A stretch of DNA of 64,000 bases from Acidimicrobiaceae bacterium. Its GTDB lineage: Bacteria; Actinomycetota; Acidimicrobiia; Acidimicrobiales; Ilumatobacteraceae. Shown piece after piece: positions 1-9,822 of the stretch. Position numbers and translations under genes: made by a program. The stretch is from NCBI GenBank assembly GCA_016722025.1, contig JADKGZ010000002.1, positions 248,001-312,000 on the forward strand. The letters are read 5' to 3'. The stretch's first letter is position 1; each line of letters begins with the position of its first letter. The notes below the pieces were generated by a model. It was not told the origin of the DNA. It saw nothing but the letters and a program-made list of their open reading frames with translations, and searched no databases.

Positions 1-21
1 CGCCATGAGCGGCGAAAACGC

Positions 22-1284
22 TCAGAGAGTGTCCGAGAGAACCATGGAGTCGATGACAGCAGCCGCCTCATCGAGCAGCGTGGCGTACGCTGCCGGGGAG
101 CGATCGCTCGCGACCACCAGTGCCAGAGTGCGGTTGTCCGCAAGGTCGACGAGGACGATGCGCATCTGCTGGCCGCTGTTGATCGTCGCTGACCAGGAGA
201 TCAATGCCCCCGGCTTGGATGCAAGCACCGACGCCCCGCCATCGCAGATCAGTTCGTTCGCCGTGATCTCGATCGTCCGAGCCTCGAAGCCACCAACCTC
301 AGTGACCGCAGTGGTCGCCACGAGCCCCGGGGTCGACGCCACCGCGTCGACGATCACATCCATACCGCCTGTCCCCGACGGCGTCGCTGGGCAGTCCGTC
401 GTGGTGGCAGCCGCATCAGCGAACAGGTACACCCCATGGATGCCCGTCTCGTCTCCATCGGGTGGCAGCAGCGTGAGCCTGTCCTTGTCGTCGAGCGTGG
501 ATGTCCAGCCGTCAGGGACGGTGTAGATCACTTGGCCGTAGTCGTCGCTGTCGAAGGGATCGAAGTTCACCGACGCGTAGGTCCCGGCCTCGAGGAACCC
601 GAGACAGTCGTCACCCCGCGTTGGGCAGTCGGTGTGCGTCCACGTTCCGGCAAGGGCAGCCGCCCGGTCCGGACACTCGTCGTCGATCGCCTCGAGCGTC
701 AAGGTCGTCGCCTGCGGGGAGAGGGTCCAGCGGTAGTCCCCGGTTGCGCCAGCGACGCACCGCCCTACCTGGCCGGTCAGCCTCAACTCCAGCTCGCCAG
801 GCCTCGCGACCGTGACATCCGAGGTGAAGTCGTTGACGATGCCGCCCGAGAGATGCTCCAGGGTGACCCGATCCGCAGCGAACACAACGAACGCCGGCGC
901 GGAGGGGTTCGGGGTGTTCACTGAAGGCGGCGTGGCCCCGACCCAGCGGTCGAGCAGTTCAGTGGGCAGCCCGGTCGGGGCGACCGTTGGGTTCGGCGCG
1001 ACCGAGGTAGAGGGCGGAGTCGTCGCAGAAGGCGGAGTGTCACGACGAGCAATGGTCGTCAGCCCGACGATCAAGACGACTGCGGCAGCCGCAGCGCCAA
1101 CGAAGGCGGGCCACCTCCGACGCCGGTGAAGCGGCCGAGCCACAACCTCGACCGCGAGCTCGGCCTGCACGCCGTTGCTGGGTGACATCGCTCGCGCCTG
1201 CAGCAAGTGGGCAATGTCACCTCGATACTTCGGTTCGTCGGGCGGACCAGCGCGAAGCGCCGCTTCAAGTTGTCGATCATCCAT
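22..1284 (-). CDS. Membrane-anchored anti-sigma-like protein paired with ECF sigma factor
   Basis: About 420 residues. The first 58 residues are cytoplasmic, a basic-flanked transmembrane helix lies at about 59-78, and the rest is an extracytoplasmic Thr/Pro linker followed by a Cys-containing domain I do not recognise. The ATG at 1284 overlaps the stop of the upstream sigma factor (ATGA), which indicates translational coupling. Topology and pairing suggest it tethers and inhibits the sigma factor and senses an envelope signal. I see no ZAS zinc motif, so the anti-sigma role rests on context. An open frame continues upstream of 1284 but overlaps the sigma gene, so I rejected that start. Confidence 0.7.
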   Translation of the reverse strand: MDDRQLEAALRAGPPDEPKYRGDIAHLLQARAMSPSNGVQAELAVEVVARPLHRRRRWPAFVGAAAAAVVLIVGLTTIARRDTPPSATTPPSTSVAPNPTVAPTGLPTELLDRWVGATPPSVNTPNPSAPAFVVFAADRVTLEHLSGGIVNDFTSDVTVARPGELELRLTGQVGRCVAGATGDYRWTLSPQATTLTLEAIDDECPDRAAALAGTWTHTDCPTRGDDCLGFLEAGTYASVNFDPFDSDDYGQVIYTVPDGWTSTLDDKDRLTLLPPDGDETGIHGVYLFADAAATTTDCPATPSGTGGMDVIVDAVASTPGLVATTAVTEVGGFEARTIEITANELICDGGASVLASKPGALISWSATINSGQQMRIVLVDLADNRTLALVVASDRSPAAYATLLDEAAAVIDSMVLSDTL

Positions 1285-1844
1285 CAGTCGGCCTCCCCAC
1301 CGAGGCGGTTTCGCAACGTCGCGAGCGCCTGCGTGCAATGGCTCCGTGCTGCGCTGGCGGTGATACCCAACGTCATGCCGATCTCGTCGAACGCTAGGTC
1401 GGCACGAAAACGCAGAAACAGTACGGCGCACTGGCGAGCTGGCAGACAGCCAACTTCGGACCACACCTGTTGACGCTCGACATCGGCACCTGGATCCTCG
1501 ACCGCTGCGAGCCGCGGACGGGCGTTCATCAACCGCAAGCCTCGTGCGAAGCGACGGTGCTCGTCCATGGCCAGCCGGTACGCAACGTGAAACGTCCATG
1601 CCTTCCTATCCCTGATGGATTGCCCGGCGCAGAGCGCATCGAACAGACGGAGGAGCGACTCCTGGACCACATCCGGGGCATCGTCGTCCTTCACGCCGAG
1701 GGTGCGGACGAAACCGAACAGGGTCTGACCGTGCGCCCGTTCGAAGTCGGCCACGGACCTGCCAGGCGTCCCCGAACCGGCCGCCACAGCGTCGCCCATC
1801 ACCTCAGCATCCACGAAAGCCACCGGGTCGCGCGCGATCAGCAT
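1284..1844 (-). CDS. ECF-family RNA polymerase sigma factor
   Basis: About 186 residues with the two-domain ECF layout. Region 2 (about residues 30-95) contains a DxxDVVQESLLRLFDAL helix, and region 4 (about 130-180) has the LPxRQ...LxFxEIGxxLGIT helix-turn-helix. It would direct RNA polymerase to a small regulon and be held by the membrane partner encoded immediately downstream with an ATGA overlap. The region 2.3 and 2.4 sequence is somewhat divergent. An alternative ATG lies at 1799, and either start keeps both domains. It is transcribed divergently from the lipoprotein gene at 2168. Confidence 0.85.
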   Translation of the reverse strand: MLIARDPVAFVDAEVMGDAVAAGSGTPGRSVADFERAHGQTLFGFVRTLGVKDDDAPDVVQESLLRLFDALCAGQSIRDRKAWTFHVAYRLAMDEHRRFARGLRLMNARPRLAAVEDPGADVERQQVWSEVGCLPARQCAVLFLRFRADLAFDEIGMTLGITASAARSHCTQALATLRNRLGGEAD

Positions 1845-2167
1845 CGCCCTGCTGACGCTGTCGAACCCAGAAACGCTCAGGCGCCTTCACCACTCGAAGA
1901 TTAGGACCGACAACACCGAGCGTTGGCTGAGTATGGCGGCGAGTCGTCTGGTTGTATCTCGGCGCGGTCTGTGGCTTCGCAGTGGCGGCGCAGAGGTCGC
2001 CGATCGGCGTGCTGCGGCATGACTTCGATGTCGAACGGCGACCGGTGCGGCGGTCAATGTTCACGATGGTCGCAATCGACGCGACCTCGGCTGACCAGGG
2101 ATGCAGACGATTTGCAGATCGCCGCGCCCAGGATCGTGCCATCCCTACGACTACCGATGGAGCGTTC
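1845..2167. other. Divergent intergenic region, no gene seen
   Basis: This 323-base gap separates the sigma-factor operon from the TolB-like lipoprotein gene and must hold both promoters. I see no RNA gene, convincing repeat or credible small reading frame. Open frames that cross it lack a start context and merely extend the 2168 gene upstream. Confidence 0.4.
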
Positions 2168-3286
2168 ATGAACAACACCCGGATCTCACCGACTCGCCAT
2201 CGCCGCCCACTTGTGAAGGCGTCGTTGGTGCTCATCGCAGTACTGGGCGTGGTCGGCTGCTCGGGGTCAGAGAACAGCGCCTCCCCGACGGACTCTGCAG
2301 CTGAGGTCCCAGAGGTTTCTCCACCGATCTCAGAGCCGACCGTGATCACGACCACCACCGAGGCGACGCCCGACGTCACGTCGCCGACCGGGACGGACGC
2401 TCCCGCGGGCAATCAGCTGTTGCCCGGCGATGCACTTCTGGTGTTCCAGCGGGGCGGGATCAGGGTGAGCGACGCCACAGGAGATTCCGAGGTAGAGGTC
2501 GTACCGGATCATCCCGACAGCGAGCACCCTGACTGGTCGCCCGACGGACTCTCGATCTTGTTCGACACCGAGTTCTCGACGATCTGGTCGGTGCCGAGTG
2601 AAGGCGGCGATGCCGAGGAGCTGGTCACCTGCGTTGCGCCATGCGCGAATCTTTACGAGGGAGCGTGGTCGCCAGATGGGGCACAGATCGCATACGCGAT
2701 GGCCGAGACCGAGGATGGCACCAACACCGCTCGGTCGTCGATACAAGTGCTCGATCTGGCCACGGGGGCTACCCGATCGGTCTACGAGAACACGTCCGGG
2801 GCGGTGTGGCTCTTCACGCCGCGCTGGTCTCCCGACGGGAGCTCGATCGTGTTCACCGAGTCGACGTTTGCGAGTACTCGGCTCGACGAGGGCGAGATCA
2901 CCAGCGAACGGATCGCCGTCGTGGAAGTTGGTGAGACAACGTCGTCAGCGAGCTACCTGACTCCAGAGGGTGCCGTTTCGAACTCCCCCGATTGGAGCCC
3001 GCTTGGTGACTTGATCGTCTACGCCAGTGAGGACAACCTCTTCTCGATCCAGCCAGACGGATCGGGCATCAGGCAGCTCACCAGCTTCGACGGCGAGCAA
3101 GAGCACGCCATCCAGCCATCGTTCCTGCCCGATGGAAGCGGCATCGTGTTCACGTATGTCACGGGAACCTTCGACGTGGACGACCGACCACAAGCCGCTG
3201 TCATCGGGCTCGACGGCAGCGGGTTCGTCGTCCTCGGTCACTCAGAGCCTGTGACGCACCCGCGGGTCAATCCGGCGTCGATGTGA
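2168..3286 (+). CDS. TolB-like WD40/PD40 beta-propeller lipoprotein
   Basis: About 372 residues. The signal peptide ends in a lipobox (LGVVGC, Cys near residue 28), then a Thr/Ser/Pro/Glu-rich linker leads into repeated PD40 blades carrying WSPDG or WSPLG signatures (for example PDWSPDGLSILF and RWSPDGSSIVF). This predicts an outer-face, membrane-anchored beta-propeller that binds a partner or ligand. The ATG at 2168 directly precedes the signal peptide; the frame is open further upstream but without a signal sequence. The 3' end overlaps the convergent WD40 gene by 20 bases. Confidence 0.75.
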   Translation: MNNTRISPTRHRRPLVKASLVLIAVLGVVGCSGSENSASPTDSAAEVPEVSPPISEPTVITTTTEATPDVTSPTGTDAPAGNQLLPGDALLVFQRGGIRVSDATGDSEVEVVPDHPDSEHPDWSPDGLSILFDTEFSTIWSVPSEGGDAEELVTCVAPCANLYEGAWSPDGAQIAYAMAETEDGTNTARSSIQVLDLATGATRSVYENTSGAVWLFTPRWSPDGSSIVFTESTFASTRLDEGEITSERIAVVEVGETTSSASYLTPEGAVSNSPDWSPLGDLIVYASEDNLFSIQPDGSGIRQLTSFDGEQEHAIQPSFLPDGSGIVFTYVTGTFDVDDRPQAAVIGLDGSGFVVLGHSEPVTHPRVNPASM

Positions 3287-6200
3287 GCGACAGTCCCGTC
3301 ACCGCAACCGATGCGCACATCTGTGCCGGCGTGCCGCCGATGTACTGGCGCCACTCGTCCTGCGTGAGTTCACGGCCGGCGACACGACAAGCTGCCGCCC
3401 GTAGCCGGTCGCGGTCGACGTCCATCAGGCGCACACCGTCGGCGTGATTGAAGGCGATTCGGGCCGAGTCGGCAGCGATCGCGACGGTCCATTCCTCGAC
3501 GGGAATCTCGGGCCCGATCTGTCGTCGTGTCGCTACGTCCCAGATCCGCTGTGTGTTGTCGAGCCCGCTGGTGATCAGCAGCCGTCCGTCGAAGGTGAAC
3601 TGAATGGAGTTCGAGAACGAGGTCGAACCGCTCAACGGCTGGCCGACTCGTTGGAACGTGCGTGTGCTCCAGAACGTGATGGTCCCGTCGAACGAACTGC
3701 CGGCGACGAGCGTTCCGTCGGGCGAGACGGTCGTGTTCGCAACCCCGGTCAGTGAACCGACGCGCTCGCCCGTCGACAGATCGAACACAGCCGCCACTTC
3801 GCTGTCGCTACCCGCGAAGAGCCGGCTGCCATCGGGTGTCACGTCCAGGCCGAGGCTTCGTCTGTTGCCTGTGTGAAGTCGATACTTTTCGCGTTGCCCC
3901 GGAACGTCGATGACGACGATGTCGTCGTTGTCGCCTGCGCCTACGACCAGCACGGAGCCGTCGCGAGACCAGGCCATGGCGTTGGGCTGATCAGGGATGT
4001 CGGCCGCGAAGCGGATCGGGTTGGCGAGGTTGGCGTCGTACACCACGACCTGATCACGTGCCGGAAAGACGTTCATGAGTCGGCCGTCTGAGAGGAACCA
4101 GCTCCAGGCATCGAGGTTGAGACCGTCGGGTGCCGGCACCAGCGCGTCAGTCGAGAGGCCACGGAGGTGCAGTTGGCCGCCAGGGTCGTACATGGCGACT
4201 TGGGTGCCGAAGTCCCACAGGTTCCAACCGGTCATCCAGCCGGGTTCGCTGAGTGCGGGGCCGGCGGGTGTTGCTCCATCGAGCGCCCACTCCCCGACCG
4301 AAGCATCGTTGCAGCTCGTCATCAACAGCCGACGTGAGTCCGCCGTGACCGTCATGTTGCAGAGCGTGCCGTGCTGTGTGTCGTAGATCGTTTCGAGTCG
4401 TTCCCCTGTGGACAGGTCGTAGGTGAACGCTCGCGAGGAGCCAGGTCCGGCCTCCTGGGCGATCACCCGTTGGTTGCGATCGTCCAGAACGAGGGTGGGG
4501 TTGGCTCGAACTGGACGCGCCCACTTCGGGGATCCGGTGGTGAGATCGAACGCCATCACACCTGATCCATGCGAACCATCCGGGAACAGGTCGGCTGCCA
4601 CGAGCGTTTGTCCATCGGCCGTGATTGCGAGCACCGCACCAACCTGCCCGACATCGGCGCCGGGCGGATCGTTGAGGTGCTTCACCACCTCATCGGTCGC
4701 AGGGCGCCACAACGCGATGCGGCCGCTGGTGCTCCCGATGGCCAGTGTCTCGTTGTCGACCCACACCGACGTCGAGTACCACGAGGCCCCAGGCGGGAGC
4801 TCGACATCGCCTGGCTGCGTCGTCGAAGCGACCGGATCGAGCCCCGGCAGCGTGAGCACGGTCACGACGCCCGGCTCGCCGTCGACGGTCGCAGCGGTGA
4901 TCGCAACCTGCGATGCGTCAGGGCTGACCGCCAGGTCAGACACGACGGCAGTCATCGGTGCTGTCGCCATCGCAACGCCACGGTCAAGATCGAACAGTTG
5001 GACCTGCTGGGCCTCGCCGCCGTCCGGTTCGAAGACCACCAGCGCGTGGTGGTCATCGAACATCTCGAAGATCAACAGCCGACGGCCGTCTTGGCCAGGC
5101 AATGGAACGACCACTTCGGATCCGTCGTCCAGGTCGATTCGAACCAGGCCATCGGTGGAATCGACCGGGGCACCCCACAGCAGACCTCCAGTGTCACTCA
5201 CGTCAACCGATCGGAGCGGTCGGCTGGGCGACAGGTCGCCGAGAAACGACGGCTCGCTGTACAGCGCCGTCATCAACGCCCCGTCGGTGGCAGCGCTCGG
5301 ATCGACGAGGGAGGCCCGCAACGCCAGCAGCACGGCAAGGTCGCGCTTCGAGCCCACCAAACTGCGCGACAAGTTCACAAGGCTCGCGACCTCCGCCGCT
5401 GTCGCCTTCGCCTCCGCCTGGCGTCGCTGCACCACCGCCACAGATCCACCGACGAATGCCAGGACCAGCGCAACACTCGTGGCGACCAGCAGCCGCCGCA
5501 GCCGCCGCCTCGACCGACGCTCGGTTGCGTGCTCGCGCTGCACGACGGTCTCACTGGCCGTCAGGAACTCACGCTCGGTGTGAGTCAGCGTCGGCCAGTC
5601 GAGGGCCACCAACGACTGCGCGATCTCCAGCCTTGCTCCCCGGTACAAGTCGCCTTCGGATCGTCCGGTCGAGTCCCACTCGACTGCGGCAGCTTCGAGT
5701 CGTTGCGCGGCGACGTGACTGTCGCGATCGTCGGCGATCCAACTGCTCAGACGGGGCCACGAACCGATGAGGGCCTCGTGCGCCAATTCGACGGTTGGTT
5801 CGCGCGTCGTCGGCTCGACGTCTGTGGCGAGCAGGCGCAGATCCACGAATAGGTCGATCACAACGTCGGTGTCCCTCGAAAGGTCACGGCGTCGGCGGCG
5901 CCGACCCACCGCTGTCGACTCGTCGCCGATCCGCACCACGCTCAAGAACAGGCGGCGGGCGATGGCCTGCTGGTGGGCGTCGAGCAGTCCAAACGCTTCC
6001 TCAGCACGAGTCGCCAGAGACCCCGCAACGCCGCCCAGCGATTCGTATGCGTCGATGCCAATCACCCCGCCTGATCGACGCTCGAACAGCTCATGAAGCG
6101 TGAACTGCAGCATCGGCAGACCACCCGCGCGTCCGGCGACATCGGCCAACAACCGAGCGGCGAGACCAGGCTCGAACTCCACGCCGACCGTCGCTGCCGG

Positions 6201-7352
6201 TTCCACGATCACCGTCGACAGTTCCGCTGCCGACATCGCTGGCAATGCCATCGTCGCCGTGGGCATGTGCGAGGCGAGTAAGGGCGAACACAGCGCCTTG
6301 TCATAGAAGTCGGCGCGCATCGCCCCAACCACCGTCACCGCGCCCGCTGAGTCGTCCACGAGAGCGAGCAAGGTCTCGAGGAAGCGCTCCGCGTCGTCCA
6401 CCGCGTCGGACGTCCAGATCTCCTCGAGTTGATCGACCATGACCACGACCCGTCGACCGTCGGCATGGATCGACGCTGCCAATTCAGGTGCGGACCGTCC
6501 TGCCGTCCCAGTGGCGATCGAATCCAGCGCAGCACGCAGGCGCTCGAGCGGCGCGTCGCCCGGCACCATCGATGCGACTGCAACGCCTGCAGCTCGCAAC
6601 CTCGGGGCCAGCCCGGCGTGAAGGAGCGACGACTTGCCCGAGCCGGAGGCGCCGACGACCATCACGAGACGATGGGACTGGAACCGGTCAACGAGCGAAT
6701 CAACGACTGCTGCCCGGGAACAGAACCACCGGGCATCTGCTTCGACATACGGACGCATCCCGACGAACGGGTTCACGGTTGCGACGCCGGCGGTAGCGAC
6801 AACCGCGCTGCCGGAGATCGACGTCTGCCACGCCGCAACCATCTCGCCGATCGATCTGAACCGTCGCAAAGGATCCGCGCTGATCGCGCGTCGAACCACC
6901 GCGTCGACTGAACGTTCGAGCGAGCCGACGGCAACCGTGCCGTCAGCGTTGACAACCGGAGGACGACCCACCAGCAACTCGTGCAGCACCGCGCCAAGGC
7001 CGAAGACGTCCCCCGCTACCGAGGGCGGCTGACCGCCGCTCGCCTCTGGCGGCCGATAGGGCGAAGGATCGCTCAGCGGAGGCGAACCCGACCTCACGTC
7101 CCTTCCCTCGGCCACCGCCAGACCGAAGTCGCCGAGATATGAACGCCCGTCGGCGTCCAAAAGAATGTTCGACGGCTTGATATCGCCGTGCACGACCGAC
7201 GCAGCATGAGCGAGCGTCAGCGCTCCGCCAATCTCGGCAACGAAGGTGTCGACGCGACGCTGGTCCCATCGCCCTCGCTGTCGCACGTCGTCCGCCACAG
7301 TGCCGCCATTGATGAGCCGAAAGACCAGATACGCGCGCCTGGCTCGCGCCAA
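3267..7352 (-). CDS. C-terminal part of SARP-kinase-STAND-WD40 regulator (frameshifted)
   Basis: About 1361 residues as read. It begins inside a Ser/Thr kinase (AYLVFRLINGG; HGDIKPSNILL at about 55-65; DFG at about 75-77). A novel-STAND NTPase domain follows, with P-loop GASGSGKSS at about 234-242 and Walker B VVVMVDQLEEI. Next come a membrane-spanning or hydrophobic segment near residue 625 and a C-terminal WD40 propeller. The kinase N-lobe is encoded upstream in another frame. The two join cleanly if one base is restored near 7345 (a GGCGCGCG run), giving WREPGGAYLV. The catalytic loop has HGD rather than HRD, as in RD-negative kinases. This would be a signal-transduction hub combining DNA binding, kinase and NTPase scaffolding. 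Confidence 0.8.
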   Translation of the reverse strand: MARARRAYLVFRLINGGTVADDVRQRGRWDQRRVDTFVAEIGGALTLAHAASVVHGDIKPSNILLDADGRSYLGDFGLAVAEGRDVRSGSPPLSDPSPYRPPEASGGQPPSVAGDVFGLGAVLHELLVGRPPVVNADGTVAVGSLERSVDAVVRRAISADPLRRFRSIGEMVAAWQTSISGSAVVATAGVATVNPFVGMRPYVEADARWFCSRAAVVDSLVDRFQSHRLVMVVGASGSGKSSLLHAGLAPRLRAAGVAVASMVPGDAPLERLRAALDSIATGTAGRSAPELAASIHADGRRVVVMVDQLEEIWTSDAVDDAERFLETLLALVDDSAGAVTVVGAMRADFYDKALCSPLLASHMPTATMALPAMSAAELSTVIVEPAATVGVEFEPGLAARLLADVAGRAGGLPMLQFTLHELFERRSGGVIGIDAYESLGGVAGSLATRAEEAFGLLDAHQQAIARRLFLSVVRIGDESTAVGRRRRRRDLSRDTDVVIDLFVDLRLLATDVEPTTREPTVELAHEALIGSWPRLSSWIADDRDSHVAAQRLEAAAVEWDSTGRSEGDLYRGARLEIAQSLVALDWPTLTHTEREFLTASETVVQREHATERRSRRRLRRLLVATSVALVLAFVGGSVAVVQRRQAEAKATAAEVASLVNLSRSLVGSKRDLAVLLALRASLVDPSAATDGALMTALYSEPSFLGDLSPSRPLRSVDVSDTGGLLWGAPVDSTDGLVRIDLDDGSEVVVPLPGQDGRRLLIFEMFDDHHALVVFEPDGGEAQQVQLFDLDRGVAMATAPMTAVVSDLAVSPDASQVAITAATVDGEPGVVTVLTLPGLDPVASTTQPGDVELPPGASWYSTSVWVDNETLAIGSTSGRIALWRPATDEVVKHLNDPPGADVGQVGAVLAITADGQTLVAADLFPDGSHGSGVMAFDLTTGSPKWARPVRANPTLVLDDRNQRVIAQEAGPGSSRAFTYDLSTGERLETIYDTQHGTLCNMTVTADSRRLLMTSCNDASVGEWALDGATPAGPALSEPGWMTGWNLWDFGTQVAMYDPGGQLHLRGLSTDALVPAPDGLNLDAWSWFLSDGRLMNVFPARDQVVVYDANLANPIRFAADIPDQPNAMAWSRDGSVLVVGAGDNDDIVVIDVPGQREKYRLHTGNRRSLGLDVTPDGSRLFAGSDSEVAAVFDLSTGERVGSLTGVANTTVSPDGTLVAGSSFDGTITFWSTRTFQRVGQPLSGSTSFSNSIQFTFDGRLLITSGLDNTQRIWDVATRRQIGPEIPVEEWTVAIAADSARIAFNHADGVRLMDVDRDRLRAAACRVAGRELTQDEWRQYIGGTPAQMCASVAVTGLSLTSTPD

Positions 7353-8317
7353 AAGTCGTACAACGGCACAATGTGTGGGTGCTCGAGCCGGCTCACCAGC
7401 TGTGCCTCGACCTCGAAACGAGCAACGAACGCCGGGTCGTCCGCCAGGTGCTCACGAACCACCTTGATCGCAACCTCACGCCCAAGAGTCGGCTGCACCG
7501 ACCTGTACACCGTGCCGTGCGCGCCCTCCCCGATCTTCTCACCAAGCCGATAGCCCCGCGCCGACGACGGTGACTCGGTACGACCACCGAAGACCTCCGC
7601 TTCGAGGTCAACGATCACCCGTGGCACGTCCAGCCCTGCCTGATCAGCAACTCGACGACGAAACTCTGCGATGTCGCGCAGGGCCTCCGCCTCGCGCCCG
7701 AGCGCGACAGCTGCCCGTACTCGAGCTACCACCGCAGAAGCACGAAGCGGATGAGCCGTGACGACACCGTCCAGGCTCATGAAGGCATCCTCGCAACGCC
7801 CGACAGCGACCAACTGCTCCGCTCGACGCTCGCGAGCCACGAGCCCCAGCTCCTCCAGTCGGGCAGCCTCCGCTAGCGCCCACCATTCATGGGCGAACTC
7901 ACCGAACGCCGGACCGGCGATGTACCCCAGCGCCTCATCCAACAACACGATCGCCTCAGTTGGTGGTGACGCCGACGCCCGATCGACCAGTTGCTCGACC
8001 CGTCGCCCATCGATGTCCAGTTCGTCGACGACCAGCCGATAACCACCACCGCTCTGCAACACGGCATCCGGACCCAACACCGACCGCAACCGCGAGACAT
8101 ACGACATCACCGTCCGCCGCGACTCCGCTGGCGGAGCGTCCCACATCACATCGATCAACCGATCGAGAGACAACACTGAGTTCGGCTGAGTGAGCAACGC
8201 TGCAAGAAGACGACGCTGCTGAGAGCCACCGAGTGACAACAAGCTTCCACCGCGCCGCGCTGCGACCTCCCCAAAGACCTGATACGTGACCAGCGCGTCG
8301 CTCACGGCCGAAATCAT
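7217..8317 (-). CDS. N-terminal part of the same regulator: SARP/BTAD DNA-binding domain plus kinase N-lobe
   Basis: An AfsR/SARP-type winged helix (GGSQQRRLLAALL...LIDVMWDAPPAESRRTVMSYVSRLRSVLG) is followed by a bacterial transcriptional activator domain and then a kinase N-lobe with glycine loop GEGAHGTVY and the VAIK lysine. After DFWREPGA the frame becomes meaningless for the last roughly 40 codons, because the true continuation lies in the frame of the neighbouring 3267-7352 gene. I prefer the ATG at 8317. A GTG at 8290 is just as good for the domain, and an upstream ATG at 8557 would add an unsupported 80-residue extension. Confidence 0.75.
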   Translation of the reverse strand: MISAVSDALVTYQVFGEVAARRGGSLLSLGGSQQRRLLAALLTQPNSVLSLDRLIDVMWDAPPAESRRTVMSYVSRLRSVLGPDAVLQSGGGYRLVVDELDIDGRRVEQLVDRASASPPTEAIVLLDEALGYIAGPAFGEFAHEWWALAEAARLEELGLVARERRAEQLVAVGRCEDAFMSLDGVVTAHPLRASAVVARVRAAVALGREAEALRDIAEFRRRVADQAGLDVPRVIVDLEAEVFGGRTESPSSARGYRLGEKIGEGAHGTVYRSVQPTLGREVAIKVVREHLADDPAFVARFEVEAQLVSRLEHPHIVPLYDFWREPGARIWSFGSSMAALWRTTCDSEGDGTSVASTPSLPRLAER

Positions 8318-8591
8318 CTCACCCGAAAGATCAGCAGCCTGCGAGTTGTCCTTCAAGAGGTTGCCGGGGCAAAGCGCGAGTGCGAGCGTGCGCGCCGGGC
8401 GCTTTCCTGGTGGGAGCGAGGCGTAGCGACGGGCCATCGCCACCGCGGCGACGGATACGTTCTCCTCGGAGGCGCTCGCTCCGTCGGTATGGGTGTTGTC
8501 GATCATGCACTCGTCTCTGGAGCCGGGCAGGACTGCCGTCAGTTGCCGGAGCTGCACCGGCTCGATCGTGAGCTCACACTGGGGAGATCAG

Positions 8592-8616
8592 GTTGTGCAC
8601 GAACTCGTTGCACAAC
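8592..8616. repeat. Perfect 8-bp inverted repeat beside integrase 3' end
   Basis: GTTGTGCA and TGCACAAC flank a 9-base loop, just downstream of the integrase stop. The right arm plus loop (AACTCGTTGCACAAC, 8602-8616) recurs identically at 45426-45440 in the right-hand element. It could act as a terminator without a T-tract, an operator, or a conserved landmark of this element family. Confidence 0.5.
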
Positions 8617-8628
8617 CAGCAATCCGCG

Positions 8629-9750
8629 TCACCCACGCCGAACGAGGCTGCTGGCGAGCGTCTCCGAAGCGCGCTGGTCGGCGGGCTGGGTGTAGTGGGC
8701 GTAGATGTCCAACGTCGTCGAGGCACGTGCGTGGCCGAGTCTTCCGGCGGCCGTGCGCACATCGATACCGTTCAGCAGCATTGTGGTCGCAGCAAAGTGG
8801 CGGAGATCGTGCAACCTGATCTTCGCGATGCCCAGCCGATCGGCCAGACGAGCGAACGCCAGGGTCGCGTAGTCCGGCCGCCAAGGCGTCATCCCGTCCG
8901 GGTCATGGCTGAAGATGTAGGAGTTCGCGCCGACTCGACGGGCGGCTCGCAGCTCGCCGAGCCCAGCGAGGGTGACCGGATCGAGGGTGAGTCGACGTTC
9001 GGCGTGGGTCTTGGTCGGTCGTTGCACGGGGCCGGCGGCGGTGTGTGCGATCTGGCCGGCGATGTGCAGCGTCTGCCGATGGAAGTCGACGTGTTGCCAC
9101 TGCAGCGCGCAGAGCTCCCCACGCCTGGCACCCGTCACCGCCGCCATCCGTAAGAAGATCGGCAGGCTGCGATTGACTGCGTGCGCGGCTTCGATGAGGC
9201 GGACGACCTCGTCGGCGGTGGGCAGATGGATGGACGGCCGACGCGCCGGTGGCGGGCTCGCCCGGCGAGCAGGGTTGTAGGCGATCCAGTCCCAGGCGAT
9301 GCCCTGCTCGAGCGCACGGTGCAACACCGAGTGAATGTGTCGCACTGAGTTGGCGGACAGCGGCCGACCGCTGACGGCGCCGCCGACGATCAGCTCGCCG
9401 TACCACGCGTCCAGTTGGTGGGCGCGGAGGTCGACGACCTTAACGTGGCCGAACGCCGGTACTACCCGCCGGTCGATCAGCCGTCGGTACTCACGTGCAA
9501 CCGTCGGCGCAAGGTTCGGAGAGCTGTGCGTCCACCACTTGTCACACAACTCGCCAACCGTGCCGAAGGTCGGCGATGTCGGCGAGTCCGTGATCTGGGC
9601 GACGAGCGCGACGAGTCCTCGCTCTGCGGCGTCGCGGTCTCCGCGCACCGTCCGCGTTACATAGGCAGGTTTGCCAGTGGCCGAGTCTCGACCGGCGTGC
9701 ACCCGTAGTTCCCACGAGCCAGAGCGTCGTTGGCGAAGGGAGCCGCGCAC
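8629..9750 (-). CDS. int: Tyrosine recombinase/integrase (int1), element next to tRNA-Arg att
   Basis: 373 residues from a GTG start. The N-terminal arm-binding region and a SAM-like core-binding domain (about 60-170) precede the catalytic domain with the full tetrad signature: Arg in TGARRGE (about 209), HDLRH (His 314, Arg 317), GH (about 340) and nucleophile Tyr about 350 in TLDIYAH. It would catalyse site-specific integration and excision at the tRNA-Arg(CCT) att site, whose copy begins 73 bases upstream of its start. It is closely related to the second integrase at 34615-35739, and unlike that copy its catalytic residues are intact. It probably belongs to an element extending left of the window. 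Confidence 0.92.
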   Translation of the reverse strand: MRGSLRQRRSGSWELRVHAGRDSATGKPAYVTRTVRGDRDAAERGLVALVAQITDSPTSPTFGTVGELCDKWWTHSSPNLAPTVAREYRRLIDRRVVPAFGHVKVVDLRAHQLDAWYGELIVGGAVSGRPLSANSVRHIHSVLHRALEQGIAWDWIAYNPARRASPPPARRPSIHLPTADEVVRLIEAAHAVNRSLPIFLRMAAVTGARRGELCALQWQHVDFHRQTLHIAGQIAHTAAGPVQRPTKTHAERRLTLDPVTLAGLGELRAARRVGANSYIFSHDPDGMTPWRPDYATLAFARLADRLGIAKIRLHDLRHFAATTMLLNGIDVRTAAGRLGHARASTTLDIYAHYTQPADQRASETLASSLVRRG

Positions 9751-9822
9751 TCAGTCAGCCTCGCAACCAGACCGACGTCATCATCGGCGCAACCTAACAA
9801 CGCAAGGTCTGACCGGAGCGGT

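Noticed and set aside
8318..8557. 80-residue N-terminal extension of the SARP regulator from ATG 8557
   Set aside because: The SARP domain begins near 8290 and the extension has no family signal; the ATG at 8317 or GTG at 8290 fits better.
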